Shown piece after piece: positions 24,938 through 32,145 of a stretch of DNA of 59,925 bases. The translations under genes were made by a program, and so were the position numbers. Source of the stretch: Actinomycetota bacterium (GTDB lineage Bacteria; Actinomycetota; Aquicultoria; Subteraquimicrobiales; Subteraquimicrobiaceae); assembly GCA_030018275.1 (NCBI GenBank), contig JASEGB010000005.1, positions 35,956-95,880 of the forward strand. Direction: 5' to 3'. The first letter of the stretch is position 1; each line of letters opens with the position of its first letter. The notes under the pieces are model-generated. The model saw only the letters and a program-made list of their open reading frames with translations, was not told the DNA's origin and searched no databases.

Positions 24938-24946
24938 TGATATAAT
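24938..24946 (+). promoter_or_regulatory. Extended -10 promoter candidate upstream of tmk
   Basis: TGATATAAT, directly in front of repeat A copy 2. Start of transcription would fall at the first bases of the repeat, putting the repeat in the tmk leader. Confidence 0.4.
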
Positions 24947-24950
24947 ACTA

Positions 24951-25029
24951 TGCCCTAGATATAAATGGAGTGATCCTAAGAGCCATCCTTCCAGGATACT
25001 CTTATCGAATTATTAAGCGTGAATTATGT
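24951..25029 (+). repeat. Repeat family A, copy 2, with a 29-bp palindromic insertion
   Basis: Same ends as copy 1 (TGCCCTAGATATAAATGGAG and GAATTATTAAGCGTGAATTA), but with 29 extra bp at 24976-25004 bounded by TAAGAG (24977-24982) and CTCTTA (24999-25004). It lies 38 nt before tmk. Confidence 0.75.
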
Positions 25030-25067
25030 AGGCTACATAATATTTTACTTGAGCTTTGGGGTACAAA

Positions 25068-25697
25068 ATGGTGGGAGTGTTTATTACCCTCGAAGGCGTG
25101 GAAGGTTCCGGGAAAAGCACTCAGATGAAACTCCTCGCAGATTATTTGCGGGGAAGAGGTTACCGGGTTCTAATCACGCGTGAGCCGGGGGGTACTCAGA
25201 TCGGAGATAAAATACGGGATATTTTATTGAACCCCGAGTTTAAGGAGATGGACTATAGAACCGAGGTTCTGCTTTATGCCGCAGGTCGCGCCCAGCATGT
25301 GTCTCAAGTCATCAAGCCCGCTCTAAAACTTAAGAAAATTGTGATCTGCGATCGCTATATCGATTCTTCGCTCGTCTATCAAGGCTTTGGGCGGGGACTC
25401 ACCTTGGAAGATATCCTCAACATCAACAAGTGGGCCACTCAAGATCTCGAACCGGATTTAACCATTCTCCTGTACATTCCGGTGGAAGAGGGTCTAAGGA
25501 GGGCTACGGAGGTTTATGCCGATCGCATTGAACGAGAGGGTATCGAGTTCCATCGGAAGGTTCATGAAGGTTATCGGGAATTGGCCAGAAAATTCCCCAA
25601 AAGATACTATGTTGTGGAAGCCTTGGGGGACCCGAAAGAGATACATCGGGAGATCGTTAAGCGGGTTGAAACCCTTTTGAGAACCAAGAGAAGGTGA
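25068..25697 (+). CDS. tmk: Thymidylate kinase
   Basis: 209 residues. P-loop LEGVEGSGKSTQ, then TREPGGTQIGDKIRD and the DRY-like CDRYIDSSLVYQGFG. It phosphorylates dTMP to dTDP. ATG 25068 is chosen over TTG 25056; TTGGGGTAC lies ahead. It is followed, as in other Actinobacteria, by holB. Confidence 0.93.
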   Translation: MVGVFITLEGVEGSGKSTQMKLLADYLRGRGYRVLITREPGGTQIGDKIRDILLNPEFKEMDYRTEVLLYAAGRAQHVSQVIKPALKLKKIVICDRYIDSSLVYQGFGRGLTLEDILNINKWATQDLEPDLTILLYIPVEEGLRRATEVYADRIEREGIEFHRKVHEGYRELARKFPKRYYVVEALGDPKEIHREIVKRVETLLRTKRR

Positions 25698-25700
25698 AAC

Positions 25701-25787
25701 TTTCGACGAGCGACCTTAAATCGGTCAGCGACTTTCGACTAGCGACTATCGGTCAAAATTTTTAAAATCGCTAATCGCTCATCGAAT
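25701..25787 (+). repeat. Heptad arrays, CGACTTT and ATCGCTA families
   Basis: Eight words in exact phase from 25701 to 25756 (TTTCGAC, GAGCGAC, CTTAAAT, CGGTCAG, CGACTTT, CGACTAG, CGACTAT, CGGTCAA), then ATCGCTA, ATCGCTC and ATCGAAT at 25767-25787. No gene in the gap 25698-25957. Confidence 0.8.
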
Positions 25788-25938
25788 TTAAAATTGCTTA
25801 TCAACCATTGTACGTGGGTCATAATTTTAGAATTTACCATTATGCGTGATTATCTAAAGAGGGGTGGACTCCTTAGCCTACCCCCTTCAGAAGAATATTC
25901 GGGATTTGTGAGCTATGTACCAAGCATCATATAGCGAG

Positions 25939-25947
25939 TGATATAAT
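25939..25947 (+). promoter_or_regulatory. Extended -10 candidate just ahead of holB
   Basis: TGATATAAT ends 10 nt before the holB ATG, so if used, the transcript would be leaderless or nearly so. It could also be a fortuitous A/T run. Confidence 0.3.
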
Positions 25948-25957
25948 AGGATAGGAA

Positions 25958-27076
25958 ATGATTTGGAGTAAAATCGTTGGTCAGCCCGAGGTTATTACCT
26001 GGCTTCAAAAAGCCATCGAAAGCGGAAGGTTAAGTCACGCTTATTTATTTTGGGGACCAACAGGAGTGGGCAAGCGAACTATAGCCAAGGTTTTTGCTTC
26101 GGCTTTAAATTGTAGGGATGGTGGCTGTGGCAGCTGTCTATCCTGCATCAAGATAGACCATGAGACTCACCCCGATATTTTCTTTATTGAACCGGAGGGG
26201 AATTTCCTAAATATCGATCAAATCCGTGAACTCCAGCGTGAGGTCAGTCTCAAACCTTTTGAAGGAAAAATAAGGGTTTGCATTCTAGACGAGGTTGATA
26301 GGATGACCTCACCCGCTGCTAATGCACTCCTTAAGACCCTTGAGGAACCACCTCCGGATTTGATCTTCATACTCATCACAGCCAACTTGGAAGGGATTCT
26401 CCCAACAATAGTATCTCGATGCCAACTGATCCGTTTTAAATTAGTCCCTTCCTCGAAGATGGTGGATATATTGGTGACCAAGTATGGAATGGATAGGAAT
26501 CAAGCCAGGTTAATAACCTTGGTTAGTGGAGGAATACTTGGAAATGCCTTAAGTCTCGCTGCATCTTCATGGAGATTGAGAAGGCGAGAGATTGTCTTGG
26601 ATATTGTCGAAAGGATTTGGGATGCAGGTGCAGTGGAGCTCTCTGAAGCAGCTGGACGGCTCATCTCGGAGGTTAAAAGGCCTTTGAGAGATCTCAAAGA
26701 GATACAGAAAAAAGAACTTGAAACTATCGAGGATTTGGCCTTTGACAAGGCACATGCGATGCGCATGAGAAAGAGGCTTGATCAGCGTCATAAACGGGAG
26801 ACAAGTCACCAGGAACGTCGGGGTTTTGAGGAAATATTGAACATCTTGGCCTCATGGTATCGAGACTTGCTGATACTTACCCCGATATATCGGGGTGAAA
26901 ATTTACTGGTCAATATGGATCGTATCGAGAGTCTTAAACGACTCTCTAGGAATATTTCTCTCTCACAGGCTCAAAAGGCCATTGAGATTATTGAAGGAAC
27001 TAAACAGTTAATGAGATTCAATGTTAATATGCATTTAGCATTTGAAGTGTTGCTATTCAAATTGCAGGAGGTTTAA
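25958..27076 (+). CDS. holB: DNA polymerase III delta' subunit
   Basis: AAA+ clamp-loader subunit of about 372 residues. P-loop WGPTGVGKRTIAK near 32, zinc-binding CGSCLSC near 57, Walker B region VCILDEVDRM near 107, and sensor SRCQLIRFK with the IVSRC arginine finger near 150. The later segment LTPIYRGENLL is coded by an 18-bp perfect palindrome (26879-26896). It loads the sliding clamp with DnaX and HolA. Confidence 0.93.
   Translation: MIWSKIVGQPEVITWLQKAIESGRLSHAYLFWGPTGVGKRTIAKVFASALNCRDGGCGSCLSCIKIDHETHPDIFFIEPEGNFLNIDQIRELQREVSLKPFEGKIRVCILDEVDRMTSPAANALLKTLEEPPPDLIFILITANLEGILPTIVSRCQLIRFKLVPSSKMVDILVTKYGMDRNQARLITLVSGGILGNALSLAASSWRLRRREIVLDIVERIWDAGAVELSEAAGRLISEVKRPLRDLKEIQKKELETIEDLAFDKAHAMRMRKRLDQRHKRETSHQERRGFEEILNILASWYRDLLILTPIYRGENLLVNMDRIESLKRLSRNISLSQAQKAIEIIEGTKQLMRFNVNMHLAFEVLLFKLQEV
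26879..26896. repeat. 18-bp perfect palindrome inside holB
   Basis: ACCCCGATATATCGGGGT, fully self-complementary. Core CCCCGA as in the other palindromic elements; read in frame as TPIYRG. Confidence 0.7.
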
Positions 27077-27081
27077 AGTGT

Positions 27082-27753
27082 ATGCCCAGGGTCGTTGGAG
27101 TTGTATTCAGAGAAGCCGGGAAGGTCTACTATTTCAATCCCCGTAGATTGGATTTGAAGGTGGGCGATAACGTAATAGTCAAAACCTCCCGAGGGTTGGA
27201 ATTTGGAGAGGTAGTTATGCTACCCCAAGATATCCCCGAGGATGAGCTCACCGCTCCCTTGAAGAAGGTGATAAGGAAGGCAACGCAGGAAGATAGGACT
27301 CAGGTGGAAAAGAATCGAGCCAAGGAGAAGGAAGCCTTTGAGACCTGCGAGGAAAAGATAAAGGAGCATGGGCTTCCAATGAAGCTCGTTGACGTGGAAT
27401 ACGTATTCGATAAAAGCAGGATAGTTTTCTATTTCACGGCTGAGGAAAGGGTTGACTTTAGAGCGCTGGTCAAAGACCTTGCATCCATTTTCCGCACCCG
27501 AATCGAGCTCAGGCAGATCGGGGTCCGGGACGAAGCGAAGATGATTGGGGGAATCGGTCCCTGTGGACGGCGGTTGTGTTGCACCTTATTCTTGAGCGAT
27601 TTCGAGCCCGTCTCCATCCGCATGGCTAAAGAGCAGGATTTACCGCTTAATCCCCTCAAGATATCGGGTATTTGTGGTAGGCTCATGTGTTGTTTAAAAT
27701 ATGAATATGAGTGGTATAAGGAATTCAAGAGCAAAGCCCCCGCAGGGGAATGA
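27082..27753 (+). CDS. PSP1 C-terminal-domain protein (N-terminal part of a split gene)
   Basis: 223 residues. The PSP1 core is clear: FGEVVMLPQDIPEDE, FYFTAEERVDFRALVKDL, and the Cys-rich GPCGRRLCCTLFLSDFEPVS..GICGRLMCCLKYE, a likely zinc site. The homologue in Bacillus (YaaT) lies by holB in the same way. The frame ends at TGA 27751 after KSKAPAGE, where homologues continue into a small beta domain; that domain is the next frame (27750). SD AGGAGG precedes ATG 27082. Confidence 0.9.
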   Translation: MPRVVGVVFREAGKVYYFNPRRLDLKVGDNVIVKTSRGLEFGEVVMLPQDIPEDELTAPLKKVIRKATQEDRTQVEKNRAKEKEAFETCEEKIKEHGLPMKLVDVEYVFDKSRIVFYFTAEERVDFRALVKDLASIFRTRIELRQIGVRDEAKMIGGIGPCGRRLCCTLFLSDFEPVSIRMAKEQDLPLNPLKISGICGRLMCCLKYEYEWYKEFKSKAPAGE

Positions 27754-27881
27754 AGATTGAAACACCTTACGGAGTGGGTACTATCGTGGATTATAATGTC
27801 CCCAAGGAGATGGTAATAGTTGAGGTGGGAGAGGGCTTAAGACTTGAAATTCCAGTGGCTGAAGTCAAAGAAGCCGATTAA
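27750..27881 (+). CDS. Detached C-terminal domain of PSP1 protein (43 aa)
   Basis: ATG 27750 overlaps the TGA of the previous gene (ATGA). The peptide MKIETPYGVGTIVDYNVPKE and the rest matches the terminal beta domain of PSP1 proteins (ETPYG-G-V-NV..). The break follows CCCC-GCA-GGGG (27737-27748). Either the pair is translated by coupled reinitiation or -1/+1 slippage, or the gene carries a single-base deletion. Confidence 0.65.
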   Translation: MKIETPYGVGTIVDYNVPKEMVIVEVGEGLRLEIPVAEVKEAD

Positions 27882-27882
27882 T

Positions 27883-27910
27883 GTCGCAGGTTTCAGGCTA
27901 CATGTCGCAT
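27883..27910 (+). repeat. Heptad array, GTCGCAG family
   Basis: Words GTCGCAG, GTTTCAG, GCTACAT and GTCGCAT in phase, immediately after the PSP1 fragment. Confidence 0.65.
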
Positions 27911-27945
27911 GGTGAAAGTATCTGAAAATCCATATTTTTAATCCT

Positions 27946-27973
27946 GTGACTTGCGACTTGAATCTTGCAACCG
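27946..27973 (+). repeat. Heptad array, GCGACTT family, abutting tRNA-Thr
   Basis: Words GTGACTT, GCGACTT, GAATCTT and GCAACCG in phase, ending 4 nt before the tRNA. Confidence 0.7.
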
Positions 27974-27977
27974 AAAG

Positions 27978-28053
27978 GCCGGATTAGCTCAGTTGGTAGA
28001 GCGACGCACTCGTAATGCGTAGGTCGCCGGTTCGAATCCGGCATCCGGCTCCA
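27978..28053 (+). tRNA. tRNA-Thr (anticodon CGT)
   Basis: Full cloverleaf: acceptor GCCGGAT / ATCCGGC, D-stem GCTC / GAGC, anticodon stem ACGCA / TGCGT with loop CTCGTAA (anticodon CGT), T-stem GCCGG / CCGGC with TTCGAAT. Discriminator T and genomically encoded CCA (28051-28053). It reads ACG codons. Confidence 0.95.
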
Positions 28054-28183
28054 TAATCTTTTTACTCCCAGATTTTCTTTACGACCTCTCTGATCTTAGA
28101 GAGAGATCTTTACAAATCATAAACCCGCTGACAAATGAAGTACTTTATTTTTCTGTGGGCACAAGGAAGGGTTAAGAAGTGAA

Positions 28184-28960
28184 ATGAAATTAGGGGTAAT
28201 GAATCATCCTGCTAGAGACCCAATCCAGGAAATAAGATGGATCGGTGAAAATGATTTTGATTTTGTGGATTTGACCCTGGAGCCCACCAGAGCCTATGCA
28301 CTGGACATCGATGTGGAGGGAATCCAAAAAGTCCTTGAAGAGCATAAAGTGGATATAGTGGGCCATACTTCCCCATTTTTGGCTATTGCTTCACCTTTCC
28401 CTAATCTAAGACAAGCTTCTTATGAAGAATTGATGAGATGTTTGGAGGTCTTTGCAAGGCTTGGGGCTCGAAAGATGAGTGTCCATCTCGATCATAAATT
28501 GGTCTGCTTTTTACCTGAGAATCAATTAATTGAGAATAACATCGAAGTTCTATCTAAGTTAGCCCAAAGGGCTCAGGATTATGGGATAAAAATCCTCGTG
28601 GAGCACTTCGGAGGCGCTTTCTCCAAAGGCACTGGAATTTCGAAAGTTTTGGATGCAATACCGCAGATAGGATTCAATCTCGATGTTGGACATGCAAACC
28701 TATTCACTGGAAGGAATCAAACTGAGGAGTTCTTAAGGCTTTTCTCCGATCGATTGAAGCACGTTCATATCTCCGACAATAAGGGCGGGGAGGACGATTT
28801 ACATTTACCCATCGGGGCGGGAAACATAAATTGGAAGGAAATAATTCGCTTGCTTAAAGGATACCAATATAACGATACTATAACCTTGGAGATTTTTTCC
28901 CATGATCGCGATTATTTGCTGATGAGTCGAGATAAGGTAAGGCAGTTGTGGACGTCATAA
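28184..28960 (+). CDS. Sugar phosphate isomerase/epimerase family (xylose-isomerase-like TIM barrel)
   Basis: 258 residues. TIM-barrel AP-endonuclease-2 fold: FDFVDLTLEP, VGHTSPFLAI, MSVHLDH, ILVEHFGG (metal Glu), FNLDVGHANL (Asp/His) and HVHISDNKGGEDDLHLPIGAG, typical divalent-metal ligands, then TLEIFS. Substrate unknown. ATG 28184 follows AGAAGTGA. Not part of an obvious pathway here. Confidence 0.8.
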   Translation: MKLGVMNHPARDPIQEIRWIGENDFDFVDLTLEPTRAYALDIDVEGIQKVLEEHKVDIVGHTSPFLAIASPFPNLRQASYEELMRCLEVFARLGARKMSVHLDHKLVCFLPENQLIENNIEVLSKLAQRAQDYGIKILVEHFGGAFSKGTGISKVLDAIPQIGFNLDVGHANLFTGRNQTEEFLRLFSDRLKHVHISDNKGGEDDLHLPIGAGNINWKEIIRLLKGYQYNDTITLEIFSHDRDYLLMSRDKVRQLWTS

Positions 28961-29109
28961 TTCTTTCATTTTTTCAAAGTCGCACCTACACCATAATTCT
29001 GAAGAGGGGGAATTTGACTTGCAGTTGTTCCTTCTTTGATGAGCATGGGACCTGCAGCCATTTGATGGCTCTCAAGAAGATTCTGGGTGTAAAGTCGCTG
29101 GAAATCTGA
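28948..29109 (+). CDS. SWIM zinc-finger mini-protein (53 aa)
   Basis: GTG 28948 with AAGGTAAGG upstream, overlapping the previous gene by 13 nt. The peptide has the full SWIM pattern: TYTIILKRGNLTCSCSFFDE followed by GTCSHLMALKKILGV (CxC..CxH). SWIM fingers normally sit inside larger DNA- or protein-binding proteins; this is only the finger. It may be a free-standing adaptor or the remnant of a bigger gene. Confidence 0.55.
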   Translation: MDVIILSFFQSRTYTIILKRGNLTCSCSFFDEHGTCSHLMALKKILGVKSLEI

Positions 29110-29130
29110 AGATTTAGTGGAGAGAGGAAA

Positions 29131-30195
29131 GTGGAAGAACTCCTTTATTGGGAGAGAAATTTGGCCACGATAAGATGGATAGCCATTTTAGCCTGTGCCT
29201 TCCTTTCCCCATTGTATCCGGAAGCTAAGATAAATTTATTCCCCATCCTTGCCTTGGGATTCTTTGCCATTCTTCATAGCATTGGGGTTTTCCTGTATGT
29301 CCAAGGTCAAGAGAAGATCAGCCTTTCTTCGAGCTATTTTATCTCCCTCGTGGATGCTCTGCTTATTTTACTCTTTGTGCATTACACGGGGGGAATTCAT
29401 AGTCCTTTTCATCTTTTGATCGTTCTTTCTTTGATTTCCATCGCTTTGCGCTATGATTTACCTCAAATTGTGATGGCCACCTTCTCTGAAAGTTTTGGGT
29501 ATGTTTTCATCATTCTCATAAAACGTCAGCTATTTCCGTTAAGTGCCTTCGCCTATCGGGTTTCATCGGCGCTCGTTCTCTTCTTTGTAACCGCTATGTA
29601 TGTGGGCGTTCAAAGTAGGCGGGAGAGGCGGACTTACCTAAGGCGGACAAGAGAGATGGAGAAGCTCGAGAGCAAGGTGGAGGAGTTAATTTGTATTGAT
29701 GATTTAACCGGGCTATATAATTTAAGTTATTTTCAAGAGCGTCTGAATGAGGAGATTAAACGAACCGAACGTTATGGAACTAAATTATCATTGTTGGTGT
29801 TTGACATCGATCATTTTAGAAACTATAACGACCTACACGGTTCTACCAATGGCGACAAGATTCTTCAGTTGCTGGGGCGGCTGTTAAAAAATAACACAAG
29901 AGATATAGATATACCCGTTAGATACGGTGGCGAAGAGCCAGCACTTCTCCTCCCTGAGACTGGCAAAGAGGGAGCTTTTAGTGTTGCCGAAAGGATCAGG
30001 AGGTTGGTTGAAGAGGGGGAATTCCCGCATCAAGAGACTCAACCCCATGGCACCCTCACCGTAAGCTGTGGAGTAGCTACATATCCCACGGATGCCGTAA
30101 CGCGGAAGGAATTCATTGACGCTGCCAATGTAGCTCTTTATAAAGCCAAGCGCGAGGGCAGAAACAGAGTTTGTCTTTATAGTGGAGAAATTTGA
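29131..30195 (+). CDS. Membrane diguanylate-cyclase-like protein (GGEEP active site)
   Basis: 354 residues. About five N-terminal membrane helices (residues 12-165), a coiled linker (REMEKLESKVEELI) and a GGDEF domain beginning CIDDLTGLYNLSYFQERLNE. The active-site loop reads RYGGEEPALLLPET: GGEEF is usual, and here Phe is Pro, so cyclase activity is doubtful; a c-di-GMP or GTP sensing role is possible. GTG 29131 follows GAGAGAGG. Confidence 0.8.
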   Translation: MEELLYWERNLATIRWIAILACAFLSPLYPEAKINLFPILALGFFAILHSIGVFLYVQGQEKISLSSSYFISLVDALLILLFVHYTGGIHSPFHLLIVLSLISIALRYDLPQIVMATFSESFGYVFIILIKRQLFPLSAFAYRVSSALVLFFVTAMYVGVQSRRERRTYLRRTREMEKLESKVEELICIDDLTGLYNLSYFQERLNEEIKRTERYGTKLSLLVFDIDHFRNYNDLHGSTNGDKILQLLGRLLKNNTRDIDIPVRYGGEEPALLLPETGKEGAFSVAERIRRLVEEGEFPHQETQPHGTLTVSCGVATYPTDAVTRKEFIDAANVALYKAKREGRNRVCLYSGEI

Positions 30196-30344
30196 TAATC
30201 TTAATCTCAAGTGGAGATTCACACATATATTATTAGTCCAATTTACATTTCCTTTGCGGGAATTATTTGACGAAAGAATAATCTCAATGTCGGGTTCGCT
30301 TTAAATTTTGACTTGCTAAACCGCAAGCTTTAATCTATATACCG

Positions 30345-30388
30345 AGTCGGGAGTTTGCTGCCAACTCCTAACTTCTCGCTCCCGACTA
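30345..30388 (+). repeat. Inverted repeat plus heptad-like array upstream of galT
   Basis: AGTCGGGAG (30345-30353) is complementary to CTCCCGACT (30379-30387). The interval can also be read as 7-nt words (GTTTGCT, GCCAACT, CCTAACT, TCTCGCT). It combines the two repeat types of the window. Confidence 0.55.
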
Positions 30389-30405
30389 AAAGAGGGTGTA
30401 TCGAG

Positions 30406-31491
30406 GTGCCAGAATTGAGGCAGGATATAGTCACAGGGAGGTGGGTGGTGATCGCCACCGAGAGAGCTTTACGACCCGAAAGTTTCACTCGGGTGAAAAC
30501 GGAGGAAGTAGAAACCACGGCTGCCTGCCCCTTTTGTTACGGCAATGAGGCCCTTACGCCCCCCGAGATCATGGCCTATCGACCGAAAAACACCCTTCCG
30601 GATACCCCTGGATGGACAATAAGGGTCGTTCCCAATAAGTACCCCGCCTTTGTTCCTGAATACCCAGGTAGACATGGTAAGCCACTTGTGAGTGAAGGGA
30701 TGTACCCATCGATGGTTGCCATAGGTGCACACGAAGTCATCATAAGTAGTCCGGATCATTATAAAAGTCTGGCATTGCTTTCGAAATCTCAGGTGATGAA
30801 GATCATTTCATCCTATAGAGATCGGTATTTAGCCCTAAAGGAGGATTCCCGAATAAGATATATCTTGATCATCGTGAATCATGGGAGGGAAGCCGGGGCT
30901 TCGATAGAGCATCCCCACTCTCAAGTTTTCGCCGTACCACTTTTACCAGCAACCATAAAGGAGGAGCTCGTGGGAGCATACAGCTTTTTTGAGCGTGAAA
31001 AAAGCTGCATTTTTTGTCACATGATAGAACACGAGTTGCAGGAGGGCAAAAGTGTTATCTTGGAGAGCAAAAATTATATCGTCTTTGCCCCCTATGCCTC
31101 CCGAGTTCCCTTTGAGCTGTGGATAATGCCGAAAGAACACAAACCCTCCTTCGAGACCATAAGGTTTAGTGAAATTGAGGATTTAGCCTCCATTTTAAGG
31201 ACCATTTTAGGCAAACTTTACAAAGGATTATCCGATCCACCATATAATTATTTTATCCACACCTGTCCGCCCCTCGGCAATGGCAGGCCCGCAACCCCTG
31301 GGCCAGAGCATAGAGAGATGGGAATTCCCCCAATTGGACCAGAGGATATGATTCCTCGGGTATATCATTGGCATATCGAAATCCTCCCAAAGTTATCTAC
31401 AGCCGCTGGATTTGAAATGGGCACGGGAATCATGATTAACATCGCCACTCCTGAAAATGTGGCTGAGTACTTGAGGGAAATGAGTGTTTAG
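30406..31491 (+). CDS. galT: Galactose-1-phosphate uridylyltransferase
   Basis: HIT-superfamily nucleotidyl transferase, about 361 residues. N-terminal RQDIVTGRWVVIA; zinc Cys pair CPFC near 39 and CIFC near 203; active-site IEHPHSQVFA near 168 (nucleophilic His); second His region YHWHIEILPKL near the C-terminus. It moves UMP between glucose-1-P and galactose-1-P. GTG 30406 with GAGGGTG upstream is preferred; the 17 codons before it in frame are in the inverted repeat. A loop of about 30 residues (GRPATPGPEH..GPEDMIPR) just before YHWHIEI is not expected in the family. Confidence 0.9.
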   Translation: MPELRQDIVTGRWVVIATERALRPESFTRVKTEEVETTAACPFCYGNEALTPPEIMAYRPKNTLPDTPGWTIRVVPNKYPAFVPEYPGRHGKPLVSEGMYPSMVAIGAHEVIISSPDHYKSLALLSKSQVMKIISSYRDRYLALKEDSRIRYILIIVNHGREAGASIEHPHSQVFAVPLLPATIKEELVGAYSFFEREKSCIFCHMIEHELQEGKSVILESKNYIVFAPYASRVPFELWIMPKEHKPSFETIRFSEIEDLASILRTILGKLYKGLSDPPYNYFIHTCPPLGNGRPATPGPEHREMGIPPIGPEDMIPRVYHWHIEILPKLSTAAGFEMGTGIMINIATPENVAEYLREMSV

Positions 31492-31504
31492 GGAAGTTTC
31501 TTCA

Positions 31505-31852
31505 ATGTTGGTTACCTTGGACAAAAAGATTGAAGAATTCATCGAGAGATATATCGACTCTTTTACCGAGTGGGATTTGCTAGTTTTCTTCGAGAAGCAT
31601 CCCGAAGTGAAGGATATACCAGGAAATATAGCTGCTCATATAGGGAGAAGGGAGTGGGAGGTTGAGAAAAATCTAAACGATTTGGCGGATAAGGGCATCC
31701 TCACCGTAGAACGCGATGTCCCTCCCCTATATGCTTATAATCCCAGCTTAGAGGCGAGAAATCTCATTAAAAGATTTGTTAAAGCCCTCAATGTGCGGGG
31801 AGAAAGATTGGCAATTCTAGCGATGCTCCTCAACAAGGGGATAAAAGAGTGA
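31505..31852 (+). CDS. Winged-helix-like protein of unknown function
   Basis: About 115 residues. FIERYIDSFTEWDLLVFFEK, then AAHIGRREWEVEKNLNDLAD with KGILTVERDVPPLYAYNPSL, reads like a winged helix-turn-helix with wing. It is a likely DNA-binding regulator; targets unknown. ATG 31505 is preferred (AGGGAAG ahead) over GTG 31484, which overlaps galT. Confidence 0.65.
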   Translation: MLVTLDKKIEEFIERYIDSFTEWDLLVFFEKHPEVKDIPGNIAAHIGRREWEVEKNLNDLADKGILTVERDVPPLYAYNPSLEARNLIKRFVKALNVRGERLAILAMLLNKGIKE

Positions 31853-31870
31853 TGAACTTGATGAGTTGGA

Positions 31871-31897
31871 TGCAATGTTCACGCACATTGGTAACAG
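31871..31897 (+). repeat. Repeat family C, copy 1
   Basis: TGCAATGTTCACG, then CACATTGGTAACAG; contains the inverted pair CAATG / CATTG. Copy 2 at 38986. The gap 31853-32145 holds this repeat, a palindrome, a promoter candidate and a heptad array, and no gene. Confidence 0.7.
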
Positions 31898-31937
31898 CTT
31901 ATATTTGTTTGGGGCATCCTTCCGAGTGCTAGCTGCT

Positions 31938-31955
31938 GCCCCGACGAGTCGGGGC
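31938..31955. repeat. Palindromic element GCCCCGAC-GA-GTCGGGGC
   Basis: Perfect 8-bp stem with a 2-nt centre. The cleanest copy of the palindrome family and intergenic, so a likely reference form. Confidence 0.75.
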
Positions 31956-32017
31956 TTAACGGTTCTCTTAAGATGCACTCTCCAGGATACCCCGTCCTAA
32001 AAATGTGAACTTAATCT

Positions 32018-32026
32018 TGATATAAT
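32018..32026 (+). promoter_or_regulatory. Extended -10 promoter candidate upstream of the HtrA gene
   Basis: TGATATAAT, followed 4 nt later by a perfect GTGAACT array. No clear -35. Confidence 0.4.
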
Positions 32027-32030
32027 TACT

Positions 32031-32058
32031 GTGAACTGTGAACTGTGAACTGTGAACC
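32031..32058 (+). repeat. Heptad array, GTGAACT family (most regular copy)
   Basis: Three exact GTGAACT words and one GTGAACC, with no interruptions. Confidence 0.95.
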
Positions 32059-32145
32059 ATGTAAGTGTAACCAATGTCTGTGACCAATACAGCTTAAACT
32101 TAATATACTGGTTAGACGAATTTATTTTTCGGGAGGGTTTTTGGA

